Source: GCA-003244245 sp036266995 (GTDB taxonomy: Bacteria > Actinomycetota > Actinomycetes > Mycobacteriales > Pseudonocardiaceae). Taken from it: DNA of 40,772 bases. Both the position numbers and the translations under genes were made by a program. This document shows positions 15,816 through 24,057 of the stretch, one piece after another. The notes under the pieces are model-generated. The model was not told the origin of the DNA. It was given only the letters and a program-made list of their open reading frames with translations, and did no database searches. Where the stretch lies: assembly GCA_036266995.1 (NCBI GenBank), contig DATAWX010000123.1, forward strand, positions 1 to 40,772, written 5' to 3'. The first letter of the stretch is position 1; the number at the start of each line of letters is the position of its first letter.

Positions 15816-16048
15816 ATCGATGCGAACCGGTTGCTCATCGTAACCACTGATAACGCAGCGGGGGTTGTATTCGGGCCGCTATATAACGAATGGTGTGTTT
15901 GACCGCAGTGTGGATGAGCGCATGGGTACGGCCGGGGCCCCCTCGGATGTGACGGCGATGGTAAGAGCAACCGATCGGTTGTCCGCTACGGCCACGACCA
16001 GTCCGGGGCCAACGCGCGCTCCGGTTCGAATACTCTGAACTGTGGGCG

Positions 16049-16642
16049 GTGGCCGACACAGCTCTTGCTTCACGCACCCAGCGGGGTGGCCCGACTACGC
16101 TGGCGCTGGTGAGCGATACACAGGGTCCCGCTGTGGTGTTGGTCGGGCCACCCGGGGCCGGCAAGTCAACGGTGGGCCGGTTGCTGGCGGCCCGGATGGG
16201 AGTGGACTTCACCGACGTCGACGATCTCATCGTCGCCAGTGCCGGTCGTAGCATCGCCGAGATTTTCATCACCGACGGGGAGCCGGTGTTCAGGGAGATT
16301 GAGGAAGCCGAGGTCGCGGGCGCACTGGCCGGGCGCGACGGAGTGCTCGCATTGGGCGGCGGGGCGGTGCTCTCGCAGCGATCGCGGACGAGGATTCACG
16401 GGCGTCGCGTGGTGTTCCTGTCGGTCGGGATGGCCGAGGGGGTGCGCCGCACGGGGTTGTCCACCGCTCGGCCGCTGCTGGCCGGAGTGAACCCACGGGC
16501 GACGTTCGCCGCCCTGCTCGACGCCCGGTTACCGCTGTACCGGGAGGTGGCCACGGTGGAGGTGGCCACCGATGGTCGCCGTCCAGACGAGGTTGCCGAG
16601 GAGGTGCTGGACGCGATCGGAGCGGTCGGGGGGACCCGCTAG
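16049..16642 (+). CDS. aroK: Shikimate kinase
   Basis: Phosphorylates shikimate to shikimate 3-phosphate. Walker A GPPGAGKST, the substrate-binding Asp in FTDVDDLI, FREIEEAEV (usually FRxxE), GGGAVLS and the lid RPLLAG are all present. GTG 16049 gives 197 aa; GTG 16109 (VSDTQGPAVVLVG) gives a more typical ~177 aa and may be the true start, since the first 20 residues are not conserved and neither site has a strong ribosome binding site. First gene of the aroK-aroB-aroQ group. Confidence 0.92.
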   Translation: MADTALASRTQRGGPTTLALVSDTQGPAVVLVGPPGAGKSTVGRLLAARMGVDFTDVDDLIVASAGRSIAEIFITDGEPVFREIEEAEVAGALAGRDGVLALGGGAVLSQRSRTRIHGRRVVFLSVGMAEGVRRTGLSTARPLLAGVNPRATFAALLDARLPLYREVATVEVATDGRRPDEVAEEVLDAIGAVGGTR

Positions 16643-16673
16643 ACCAGATGTTTTCGACCACGAAGGAGCGCCG

Positions 16674-17798
16674 ATGACAGAGACCGGCGGCCCGGACCAG
16701 GCTGGTGATACCGAGCCGCGGCGGATTCGAGTTGAGACCGCGCAGCCCTACGACGTCATCGTCGGGCGATATCTGCGGGCTGAGCTGCTCGACGCGGTGG
16801 GCAACGGCGCCGTGGCGATCGTGCACCAGCCGACGCTGATCGAGGGCGCCGAGGCGCTGCGTACAGTGCTGGAGCACCTCGGCTCGCAGGCTTACCGCAT
16901 CGAGGTGCCCGACGCCGAGGATGGCAAGAAGCTGGCGGTGGCAGGGTTCTGTTGGGACGTGCTCGGGCAGGTGGGCTTGGACCGCACCGGCACCGTGATC
17001 GGCTTCGGCGGCGGGGCGGTGACCGATCTTGCCGGTTTCGTCGCCGCTAACTGGCTCCGTGGGGTCCGGGTAGTGCAGGTTCCTACCACGCTACTGGCGA
17101 TGGTGGATGCCGCGGTGGGCGGAAAGACCGGTATCAACACCGACGCGGGTAAGAACCTGGTCGGTGCGTTTCATGAGCCTGCCGCGGTGTTGGTAGACCT
17201 GGTATCCCTCACGACGCTGCCGCGAGCCGAGCTGGTCGCCGGGATGGCTGAGGTGGTCAAGGCCGGGTTCATCGCCGATCCAGTGATCCTGGAGCTGATC
17301 GAGGCAGACCCCGCGGCCGCACTCGACCCGTCTGGGCCGGTGCTGGCGGAGCTGGTCGGTCGGGCGATCCGGGTCAAGGCTGACGTGGTGGCCGCTGACC
17401 TCAAGGAATCCCATTTGCGCGAGGTGCTGAACTACGGGCATACGCTGGCTCACGCGCTGGAGCGTCGGGAGGGATACCGTTGGCGCCACGGCGCCGCGGT
17501 GAGCGTAGGCATGGTCTTCGCCGCGGAGTTGGGCCGGCTCGCCGGACGGCTGGACGACGCCACCGCGCAGCGGCACCGCGCCGTGCTCAGTTCGGTCGGG
17601 CTGCCCACCGGATACGACGCCGACGCGCTACCGGAGCTGCTGGAAGGCATGCGTAACGACAAGAAGGCCCGGTCGGGAGCGTTGCGCTTCGTGGTTCTCG
17701 ACGGTTTGGCCAAGCCTGGGCGGCTGGCAGACCCATCCCCAGCGCTGCTCGCCGGAGCCTACGCCGCGGTGGCCGGTGAGATGGAGAGTTCGCAATGA
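16674..17798 (+). CDS. aroB: 3-dehydroquinate synthase
   Basis: 374-aa NAD- and metal-dependent cyclase converting DAHP to 3-dehydroquinate. GFGGGAVTDLAGFVAA (NAD site), the QVPTTLLAMVDAAVGGKTGIN block, ELVAGMAEVVKAG, NYGHTLAHALE and RHGAAVSVGM supply the metal and substrate ligands. ATG 16674 follows GAAGGAG at an ideal distance; the open frame upstream overlaps aroK. The stop overlaps aroQ (ATGA). Confidence 0.96.
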   Translation: MTETGGPDQAGDTEPRRIRVETAQPYDVIVGRYLRAELLDAVGNGAVAIVHQPTLIEGAEALRTVLEHLGSQAYRIEVPDAEDGKKLAVAGFCWDVLGQVGLDRTGTVIGFGGGAVTDLAGFVAANWLRGVRVVQVPTTLLAMVDAAVGGKTGINTDAGKNLVGAFHEPAAVLVDLVSLTTLPRAELVAGMAEVVKAGFIADPVILELIEADPAAALDPSGPVLAELVGRAIRVKADVVAADLKESHLREVLNYGHTLAHALERREGYRWRHGAAVSVGMVFAAELGRLAGRLDDATAQRHRAVLSSVGLPTGYDADALPELLEGMRNDKKARSGALRFVVLDGLAKPGRLADPSPALLAGAYAAVAGEMESSQ

Positions 17799-18229
17799 AG
17801 GTGCTGGTGCTCAACGGGCCAAACCTGGGCCGGCTCGGATGCCGCGAGCCCGATGTCTATGGCACGACGAGTTACAGCGACCTGGTGTCGCTGTGCCAGC
17901 GGGCCGGAGCCGAGCTGGGGCTGGATGTGGACGTCCGGCAGACCGACCATGAGGGCGTCATGATGAGCTGGTTGCACGAGGCCGCTGACACCGCCACCCC
18001 GGTGGTGCTCAATGCCGGGGCGTGGACGCATTATTCGATCGCGATCCGCGACGCCGCCGCAGAGCTGGCAGCACCATTGGTGGAGGTGCACATCAGCAAC
18101 GTGCACGCACGCGAGCCGTTCCGGCAGCACAGCTATGTCTCGGCTATAGCCTCTGGGGTCATCGTCGGCTTGGGAGTAGCGGGCTACCCGCTCGCGCTGC
18201 GCTGGATCGCCGGTCGCGCCAGCATCTGA
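17795..18229 (+). CDS. aroQ: 3-dehydroquinate dehydratase, type II
   Basis: 144-aa dodecameric dehydratase making 3-dehydroshikimate. VLVLNGPNLGRLGCREPDVYG holds the catalytic Tyr/Arg lid, VVLNAGAWTHYSIAIRDA replaces the usual NPGAYTHTS, VEVHISNVHAREPFRQHSYVS contains the catalytic His. Coupled to aroB by a 4-bp overlap. Confidence 0.95.
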   Translation: MKVLVLNGPNLGRLGCREPDVYGTTSYSDLVSLCQRAGAELGLDVDVRQTDHEGVMMSWLHEAADTATPVVLNAGAWTHYSIAIRDAAAELAAPLVEVHISNVHAREPFRQHSYVSAIASGVIVGLGVAGYPLALRWIAGRASI

Positions 18230-18265
18230 ACGAGGCCGCGACGCGACCGGCTAGCGTCTGTAGCC

Positions 18266-19369
18266 ATGTCTTACACCCGGTCTTGTACCCGGCGCCGGGA
18301 AGCTCTCCGCGAGCGGCTGCGTCAGTCGAAGCTCGACGCGCTCCTGGTCACCGATCTGCTGAACATTCGCTACCTCACCGGATTCACCGGTTCCAACGCC
18401 GCTCTGCTGGTGCACGCCGAGGGCGACGAGCGCAGCGTGTTCGCCACCGACGGCCGGTACGACACGCAGTCGCAGTGGCAGGTGCCCGACCTGCGCCGGG
18501 TGATCGACAGGTCCATCCGCTCGCGGTTGGCCAAGGACGGCATCGAGGCGGGAATCCGCCGGCTGGGTTTTGAAAGCCATGTGGTGACGGTCGACGGGCA
18601 CGCCGCGCTGGCGAAGGTCACCGGAGCGGATCTGCTGGTCGCCGCGTCGCGGCCGGTGGAGGCGCTGCGGCTGATCAAAGACGATGGTGAGCTCGCCGTG
18701 CTCCGCGCGGCCTGCGCGGCGGCCGACACCGCCCTGGCCGAACTGCTCGGCGAGGGCGGGCTGCGCCCGGGCCGTACGGAGCGCGAGGTGGCTCGTGACC
18801 TGGAGACCAGGATGGTGGCAGCGGGTGCAGCCGGCCCGTCGTTCGAGACCATCGTGGCGACTGGCGCGAACTCGGCGGTACCGCACCACCGCCCGACCGA
18901 CACCCTGCTGCGCCGCGGCGATCTGCTCAAGATGGACTTCGGTGCCCTGGTCGACGGATACCACTCCGATATGACGCGCACTGTGGTGCTCGGTCCACCA
19001 GCCGACTGGCAGCGGAAGCTCTATGACCTGGTCGCCGCGGCGCAGGCGGCCGGTCGCGCTGCACTGCGGGCTGGGGCGCAGCTCCGTGACGTGGATGCGG
19101 CTGCCCGGGACGTCATCGTGCACGCCGGACACGGCGAGGACTTCGTGCACGGCCTCGGCCACGGCGTCGGCCTGCAGATCCACGAGGCTCCGGCGTTGTC
19201 GCAGTTTGGAGTCGGTACACTCGCAGCAGGCATGGCGGTCACCGTCGAGCCGGGTGTTTACCTGGCCGGGCGTGGCGGCGTGCGCATCGAGGACACTCTC
19301 GTCGTTTCCGACGGCGAGCCAGAGCTCCTCACCCTGACCACGAAGGATCTCGTGGTCGTGCCCTGCTAG
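18266..19369 (+). CDS. pepQ: Xaa-Pro peptidase (M24 family)
   Basis: 367-aa two-domain metallopeptidase cleaving Xaa-Pro bonds. The N-terminal creatinase-like domain includes NIRYLTGFTGSNAALLV; the pita-bread domain shows all five metal ligands: KMDFGALVDGYHSDMTR (two Asp), HGLGHGVGLQIHE (His), VTVEPGVY (Glu) and VRIEDTLVV (Glu). Its place between aroQ and efp is the usual actinobacterial one and supports its role as the housekeeping copy. Confidence 0.93.
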   Translation: MSYTRSCTRRREALRERLRQSKLDALLVTDLLNIRYLTGFTGSNAALLVHAEGDERSVFATDGRYDTQSQWQVPDLRRVIDRSIRSRLAKDGIEAGIRRLGFESHVVTVDGHAALAKVTGADLLVAASRPVEALRLIKDDGELAVLRAACAAADTALAELLGEGGLRPGRTEREVARDLETRMVAAGAAGPSFETIVATGANSAVPHHRPTDTLLRRGDLLKMDFGALVDGYHSDMTRTVVLGPPADWQRKLYDLVAAAQAAGRAALRAGAQLRDVDAAARDVIVHAGHGEDFVHGLGHGVGLQIHEAPALSQFGVGTLAAGMAVTVEPGVYLAGRGGVRIEDTLVVSDGEPELLTLTTKDLVVVPC

Positions 19370-19414
19370 CCGTGACGCGCTAACCGTGACCTGATTCGAG
19401 AACGAAGGGCTGAC

Positions 19415-19978
19415 GTGGCCAGCACCAACGACCTGCAGAACGGGCTTGTGCTCAACCTCGACGGCCAGCTGTGGTCGGTCGTGAAGTTCCAGCACGTCAA
19501 ACCGGGCAAAGGTGGGGCCTTCGTTCGGACCACCCTGAAGAACGTGTTATCCGGCAAGGTCGTCGACAAGACGTTCAACGCGGGCACGAAGGTCGAGACG
19601 GCCACCGTCGACCGGCGCGATATGACCTATCTGTACGCCGATGGCGCGGACTTCGTGTTCATGGACGCCGACACATTCGACCAGATCACCGTTCCCGGTG
19701 ACGTCGTCGGAGATGCGGCGAAGTACCTGCTGGACAACCAGACCGTGCTGATCGCCGTCCACGACGGCACTCCGCTCTATATCGAACTGCCCACCTCGGT
19801 GGAGTTGGTGATCTCACATACCGACCCGGGTCTGCAGGGGGACCGGTCGACCGGTGGCACCAAGCCCGCCACAGTGCAAACCGGCGCCGAGATCCAGGTG
19901 CCGCTGTTCGTCAGCACCGGCGACAGGGTCAAGGTCGACACCCGGGACGGCCGCTACCTCGGTCGCGTCAGTAGTTGA
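19415..19978 (+). CDS. efp: Elongation factor P
   Basis: 187-aa translation factor that rescues ribosomes stalled on polyproline. Domain I carries KPGKGGAFVRTTLKN with the tip lysine in the PGKGG loop; domains II and III follow (LYADGADFVFMD, and the C-terminal TGAEIQVPLFVSTGDRVKVD). GTG 19415 follows a weak GAAGGGCTGAC site. It is one base from nusB. Confidence 0.96.
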   Translation: MASTNDLQNGLVLNLDGQLWSVVKFQHVKPGKGGAFVRTTLKNVLSGKVVDKTFNAGTKVETATVDRRDMTYLYADGADFVFMDADTFDQITVPGDVVGDAAKYLLDNQTVLIAVHDGTPLYIELPTSVELVISHTDPGLQGDRSTGGTKPATVQTGAEIQVPLFVSTGDRVKVDTRDGRYLGRVSS

Positions 19979-19979
19979 C

Positions 19980-20387
19980 GTGGGCGCCCGCAGCAAGGCC
20001 CGCAAACGCGCCGTCGACATCCTCTTCGAATCCGACCTGCGCGGACTGGACCCGATGGCGCTGCTCGCCGAGCGGGTTGGAGCGCCGGAGCTGGCACCGG
20101 TCAACGAGTACACGATCACGTTGGTGCACGGTGTGGTCGAGCACGCCGACGACATCGATCAGTTGCTCGCCGAGCAAGCCCATGGTTGGGCCCTGGCCCG
20201 GATGCCCGCGGTCGATCGGGCGATACTCCGTTTGGGTGTGTTCGAATTGTTGTTCTCTGCTGAGGTCGACGATGCAGTAGCCATCGACGAGGCCATCGAG
20301 CTGGCCAAGTTGCTGTCCACCGATGACTCGCCGCGCTTCGTCAACGGAGTCCTCGGCGCCTTGGCGGCGCTACCGCGCGGCACGTGA
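19980..20387 (+). CDS. nusB: Transcription antitermination factor NusB
   Basis: 135-aa all-helical RNA-binding protein acting with NusE/S10 at boxA of rRNA leaders. RSKARKRAVDILFESDLRG begins the fold; VDRAILRLGVFELLF and DEAIELAKLLSTDDSPRFVNGVLGAL are the family core. The frame is open upstream inside efp, but GTG 19980, one base after the efp stop, gives the conserved start. Confidence 0.93.
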   Translation: MGARSKARKRAVDILFESDLRGLDPMALLAERVGAPELAPVNEYTITLVHGVVEHADDIDQLLAEQAHGWALARMPAVDRAILRLGVFELLFSAEVDDAVAIDEAIELAKLLSTDDSPRFVNGVLGALAALPRGT

Positions 20388-20428
20388 GCGGTGGTCGGCG
20401 CCAGACAGCGCGGCGGAGACAGCGCAGA

Positions 20429-20926
20429 TCAGGCCTCTTCTTTGTCCTTCACCGGCCGCGCCTCGGGAGGCAGCACACCCCAGCCGATCAGCTGCTCAGT
20501 CAGATCGCCCGGTGACATGTCGTAGATGATCGCCAGCGAGCGCAGGTCCTCGGTGCGGATGGACAGCACCTTGCCGTTGTAGTCGCCGCGCTGGCTTTGA
20601 ATCGTCGCAGCGTAGCGGGCTAGGGGACCCACCTTGTCCACTGGCAGTTGTTGCAGCCGCTCCAGGTTAATGACGATCTTGGTAGCCGGCTCGCTGCCGG
20701 ACGGTACTCGCCCCTCAGGCAGCAGCTCGGGTACCGGAACCCCGTAGAAGTCGGCAAGCTCGGCGAGCTTCTGCACCGTGACCGCCCGGTCGCCGCGCTC
20801 ATAGGAGCCGACCACCACAGCCTTCCAACGGCCTGCCGACTTCTGCTCGACACCGTGCAGCGACAGACCCTGCTGCTGTCGGATGCCGCGCAGTTTAGAC
20901 CCGAGTGCCTTGGCGTAGTCGCCCAT
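20429..20926 (-). CDS. bldD: Developmental regulator BldD
   Basis: 165-aa transcription factor that represses sporulation genes in response to c-di-GMP. An N-terminal XRE-type helix-turn-helix (KLRGIRQQQGLSLHGVEQKS, then VVVGSYERGDRAVTVQKL) is followed by the BldD C-terminal domain. That domain holds the full c-di-GMP signature: Arg113-Gly-Asp115, eight residues, then Arg124-Thr-Glu-Asp127. It is convergent with nusB and divergent from pyrR, the normal actinobacterial site. Confidence 0.95.
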   Translation of the reverse strand: MGDYAKALGSKLRGIRQQQGLSLHGVEQKSAGRWKAVVVGSYERGDRAVTVQKLAELADFYGVPVPELLPEGRVPSGSEPATKIVINLERLQQLPVDKVGPLARYAATIQSQRGDYNGKVLSIRTEDLRSLAIIYDMSPGDLTEQLIGWGVLPPEARPVKDKEEA

Positions 20927-20994
20927 CTGGCCCCTTCTCCTTCTTCAGACCCCGACCAGCCACCGCCTTGGGGTGCCACGCGAAAATCACGATG

Positions 20995-21007
20995 ATACGG
21001 AGAGTAA
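20995..21007. promoter_or_regulatory. BldD-box-like site
   Basis: ATAC-GGAGA-GTAA matches the BldD box TNAC-N5-GTNA at all but the first base. It lies about 70 bp upstream of the bldD start in the bldD-pyrR divergent region, where BldD autorepression would act. A single short match has limited weight. Confidence 0.3.
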
Positions 21008-21172
21008 TGCTGCGCTGAGTAACCCCCCAGGTCAAGCCATTGGGGGTCGAAGACCGCGCAGAGTCACGCACACCACCCGGACGGGGCAGCGTCGGAGCGG
21101 CGGCGCCTCCGGACGATCTCCTGATAATGTCGGTCTGGGTCCGCGCCGATCGGCGCACCTGACATCCTTTAA

Positions 21173-21192
21173 GGCCCGTCCAGCGAGGCGGG
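21173..21192 (+). promoter_or_regulatory. PyrR-binding RNA hairpin
   Basis: Stem CCCG/CGGG closes a loop TCCAGCGAGG, which fits the PyrR-binding loop consensus UCCNGNGAGG. It sits directly upstream of the pyrR Shine-Dalgarno (AAAGGAGG, 21193-21200). In mycobacteria PyrR bound to UMP is known to repress translation through such a leader, so the pyrimidine operon here is likely controlled the same way. Confidence 0.8.
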
Positions 21193-21206
21193 AAAGGAGG
21201 TCCACC

Positions 21207-21788
21207 GTGTCGTCCCCCTCCGGGGCGGGCGCGGTGGGCGAGGCAGGGCCACCGCGGCAGCGCGAGCTGCTTTCGGCGGCCGAGGTCACGCGCATCGTTG
21301 CCCGTATGGCTCATCAGATCATCGAACGCACCGCCCCCGAGCCGGTGGTGCTGGTCGGTATCCCCACTCGCGGCGTCCCGCTGGCGCACCGGCTGGCGGG
21401 TCGGATCCAGGAGTTCTGCGGCGTCGCGCCAGTTGTCGGCACCCTGGACATTACCCTTTACCGGGACGACCTTCGGCGGCGCCCGACCCGGGCGCTGCAG
21501 ACTACGAAGCTGCCCGCTGACGGGCTCGACGATGTGCTCGTCGTCCTGGTCGACGACGTGCTGTACTCCGGCCGGACCGTTGCCGCCGCGTTGGACGCCC
21601 TGCGTGAGTACGGCCGGCCGCGGGCGGTGCAACTCGCCGTACTGGTCGACCGCGGCCACCGTGAACTGCCGCTTCGTGCCGACTACGTGGGCAAGAACCT
21701 GCCGACCTCCCGGGACGAGGAGGTCGGTGTGCTACTCGTCGAGACCGACGGCACCGATGCCGTCGTGATCCGCCGGAGTCAGCGGTGA
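21207..21788 (+). CDS. pyrR: Pyrimidine operon regulator PyrR
   Basis: 193-aa bifunctional RNA-binding regulator and uracil phosphoribosyltransferase. PRTase features: VVLVGIPTRGVPLAHRLA, VGTLDITLYRDDL and the PRPP loop VLVDDVLYSGRTVAAALDAL. GTG 21207 follows AAAGGAGG; the open frame continues upstream but has no conserved sequence. It heads the operon and overlaps pyrB by 4 bp. Confidence 0.95.
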   Translation: MSSPSGAGAVGEAGPPRQRELLSAAEVTRIVARMAHQIIERTAPEPVVLVGIPTRGVPLAHRLAGRIQEFCGVAPVVGTLDITLYRDDLRRRPTRALQTTKLPADGLDDVLVVLVDDVLYSGRTVAAALDALREYGRPRAVQLAVLVDRGHRELPLRADYVGKNLPTSRDEEVGVLLVETDGTDAVVIRRSQR

Positions 21789-22732
21789 GGCATCTGTTGA
21801 GCACCACTGATCTACCGCGGGAAGCCGTCACAGCGCTGCTGGACACCGCTGAGGCGCTCAAGCAGTCACTGCTGGGGCGGGAGGTGCCCAAGTTACCCAC
21901 GCTGCGCGGGCGGACTGTCGTCACCTTGTTCTACGAGAGCTCCACCCGCACCCGAGCTTCCTTCGAGATCGCCGGCAAATGGATGAGTGCCGACGTGGTC
22001 AACATCTCGCCCAGTGCCTCCTCAGTGACCAAGGGGGAGTCGCTGCGCGATACCGCGCTCACCCTGGCCGCGATGGGCGCGGACTGCGTGGTGCTCCGCC
22101 ATCCCGCCTCAGGCGCGGCGCACCGCCTGGCCGGCTGGATACCCACGCACGTGATCAATGCCGGTGACGGCAGCCATCAGCACCCGACCCAAGCGCTGCT
22201 GGATGCCGCTACTCTACGTGATCGATTAGGCACCCTGAATGGGCGGACCGTCACCATCGTAGGCGACGTGCTGCACAGCAGGGTCGCCCGCTCGAACATC
22301 GAGCTATTGATCACGCTCGGTGCCCGGATCCACCTCGTCGCCCCGGCCACCCTGCTGCCCTGTGGTGTCGAGAACTGGGGTGTGGGCGAAGACCGCGGCT
22401 GGCCGGTCACGATCGGGCATGACCTCGATGCCGCGCTACCTGGGACCGACGCGGTGATGATGCTGCGGGTCCAGGCCGAGCGAATGCGCGGCCAGTTCTT
22501 CCCCTCCGTCCGGGAATACTCGATCAACTACGGGCTTACCGAGGCGCGTCTGCGGCTGCTGCCGCAACACGCCGTCGTACTACATCCGGGGCCGATGCTG
22601 CGCGGTATGGAGATCGCGCACTCGGTCGCCGACTCACCCCGAGCCGCGATCACCGAACAGGTCCGCAACGGGGTGCACGTGCGGATGGCGGTGCTCTACC
22701 ACCTCCTGGCAGCCCAAGAGGATCTCGCGTGA
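21785..22732 (+). CDS. pyrB: Aspartate carbamoyltransferase catalytic chain
   Basis: 315-aa enzyme joining carbamoyl phosphate and aspartate. The carbamoyl phosphate motif FYESSTRTRASFE is clear, with SASSVTKGESLRDT (the 80s loop), GDGSHQHPTQALLD and VLHPGPMLRGMEI. No regulatory pyrI is present. GTG 21785 overlaps the pyrR stop. Confidence 0.96.
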   Translation: MRHLLSTTDLPREAVTALLDTAEALKQSLLGREVPKLPTLRGRTVVTLFYESSTRTRASFEIAGKWMSADVVNISPSASSVTKGESLRDTALTLAAMGADCVVLRHPASGAAHRLAGWIPTHVINAGDGSHQHPTQALLDAATLRDRLGTLNGRTVTIVGDVLHSRVARSNIELLITLGARIHLVAPATLLPCGVENWGVGEDRGWPVTIGHDLDAALPGTDAVMMLRVQAERMRGQFFPSVREYSINYGLTEARLRLLPQHAVVLHPGPMLRGMEIAHSVADSPRAAITEQVRNGVHVRMAVLYHLLAAQEDLA

Positions 22733-24057
22733 GAGCGCGCAGCGAGCGAACCATCGGCCAGAGCCGGCGGCCCCTATTGGTTCGCGGGATCCGGCCCTAC
22801 GGCGAGGGCGACCCGGTGGACCTGCTGGTTCGCGACGGGGTGATCGCCGAGCTGGGCCCTCACCTGGACGGAGCCAGCGCCGAGTCCTTCGACGGCGAGG
22901 GTTTGGTTGCGCTGCCCGGTCTGGTCGACCTGCACGCCCACCTGCGTGAACCCGGCCGGGAGGACGCCGAGACGATCGCCACCGGCTCGGCGGCCGCGGC
23001 GCTGGGCGGCTACACCGCGGTATTCGCGATGGCCAACACCGACCCGGTGGCCGATACGGCGGTGGTGGTCGAGCACGTGTACCGGCGCGGTCGTGACGTT
23101 GGCCTGGTCGACGTGCATCCGGTCGGCGCTGTTACCGCCGGCCTGTGTGGTGAGCGGCTTGCCGAGCTGGGCGCCATGGCCGCGTCCGCCGCTGCGGTGC
23201 GGATGTTCTCCGACGACGGGGTATGCGTGCACGACTCGCTGCTGATGCGCCGTGCCCTGGAATACGTTCGTGGGCTGGGCGGCGTGATCGCCCAGCACGC
23301 CGAGGATCCCCGACTCACCGCCGGCGCCCAGGCGCACGAGGGGGAAGTCGCCGCCCGGTTGGGGCTGGCCGGTTGGCCTGCGGCCGCCGAGGAGTCGATC
23401 GTGGCACGGGACTGCCTGCTCGCCCGGGACGCCGCGGCGGCGTTGCATGTCTGCCACGTCTCCACCGCAGGCACGGTGCAGGTGCTGCGGTGGGCCAAGG
23501 AGCGTGGAATCCGGGTGTCCGCCGAAGTCACCCCGCACCACTTGCTGCTCACCGATGAGCGCTTGGCCGGCTACGACCCGGTCAACAAGGTCAACCCCCC
23601 GCTGCGCACCGCCGCTGACACCGCGGCGCTGCGCGCCGCGCTGGCTGAGGGCATCGTGGACTGCGTGGCCACCGACCATGCCCCGCACGCTCCCCAGGAC
23701 AAGGATTGCGAGTGGTCCGCGGCGCGACCCGGGATGCTGGGATTGCAGACCGCGCTGTCCGTGGTAGTGGCCACCATGGTGCGTCCCGGTCTGCTGGACT
23801 GGCGGGGGGTGGCGCGGGTGATGAGCGAGCGCCCGGCCCGCATCGGTGGGGCGACCGAGCAGGGCCGGCCCATCGCGGTGGGCCAGCCGGCGACGCTGAT
23901 CCTGGTCGACCCCGACGCCATCTGGACGGTGCGCGGGGCGCAGCTGGCCAGCCTGGCTCATAACACTGCTTTTGAGGGAATGGAGCTGCCGGGGCGGGTG
24001 CTGGTCACGATGCTCCGCGGCGAAGTCACCGCGCAGGACGGGAAGGTGCTGTGTTGA
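22729..24057 (+). CDS. pyrC: Dihydroorotase
   Basis: 442-aa class I dihydroorotase of the amidohydrolase superfamily. Zinc motif DLHAHLREPGREDAETI (HxH), AVFAMANTDPVAD, AQHAEDP (His), VCHVSTAG (His) and the catalytic Asp in VATDHAPHAPQDK are present. GTG 22729 overlaps pyrB by 4 bp, and the 3' end overlaps carA by 7 bp. The small membrane-protein gene often found between pyrC and carA in actinobacteria is missing. Confidence 0.95.
   Translation: MRARSERTIGQSRRPLLVRGIRPYGEGDPVDLLVRDGVIAELGPHLDGASAESFDGEGLVALPGLVDLHAHLREPGREDAETIATGSAAAALGGYTAVFAMANTDPVADTAVVVEHVYRRGRDVGLVDVHPVGAVTAGLCGERLAELGAMAASAAAVRMFSDDGVCVHDSLLMRRALEYVRGLGGVIAQHAEDPRLTAGAQAHEGEVAARLGLAGWPAAAEESIVARDCLLARDAAAALHVCHVSTAGTVQVLRWAKERGIRVSAEVTPHHLLLTDERLAGYDPVNKVNPPLRTAADTAALRAALAEGIVDCVATDHAPHAPQDKDCEWSAARPGMLGLQTALSVVVATMVRPGLLDWRGVARVMSERPARIGGATEQGRPIAVGQPATLILVDPDAIWTVRGAQLASLAHNTAFEGMELPGRVLVTMLRGEVTAQDGKVLC

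Larger units (their letters stand above)
15266..16048. other. Gene-poor aroC-aroK gap with repeated palindromes
   Basis: Apart from a doubtful 57-aa Cys-rich frame (15623-15796) no gene is convincing. Third-base GC drops visibly. It contains a GGATG-GCAA-CATCC mini-hairpin (15455-15468), repeated ACTACCTAGT sites (15516-15815), and a TATATAAC run at 15882. Promoters of the leftward peptide gene and of rightward aroK should lie here. Confidence 0.6.

Noticed and set aside
16020..16030. GGTTCGAAT, resembling a tRNA T-loop
   Set aside because: The flanking bases do not form a T-stem and no acceptor, D or anticodon arms can be drawn.
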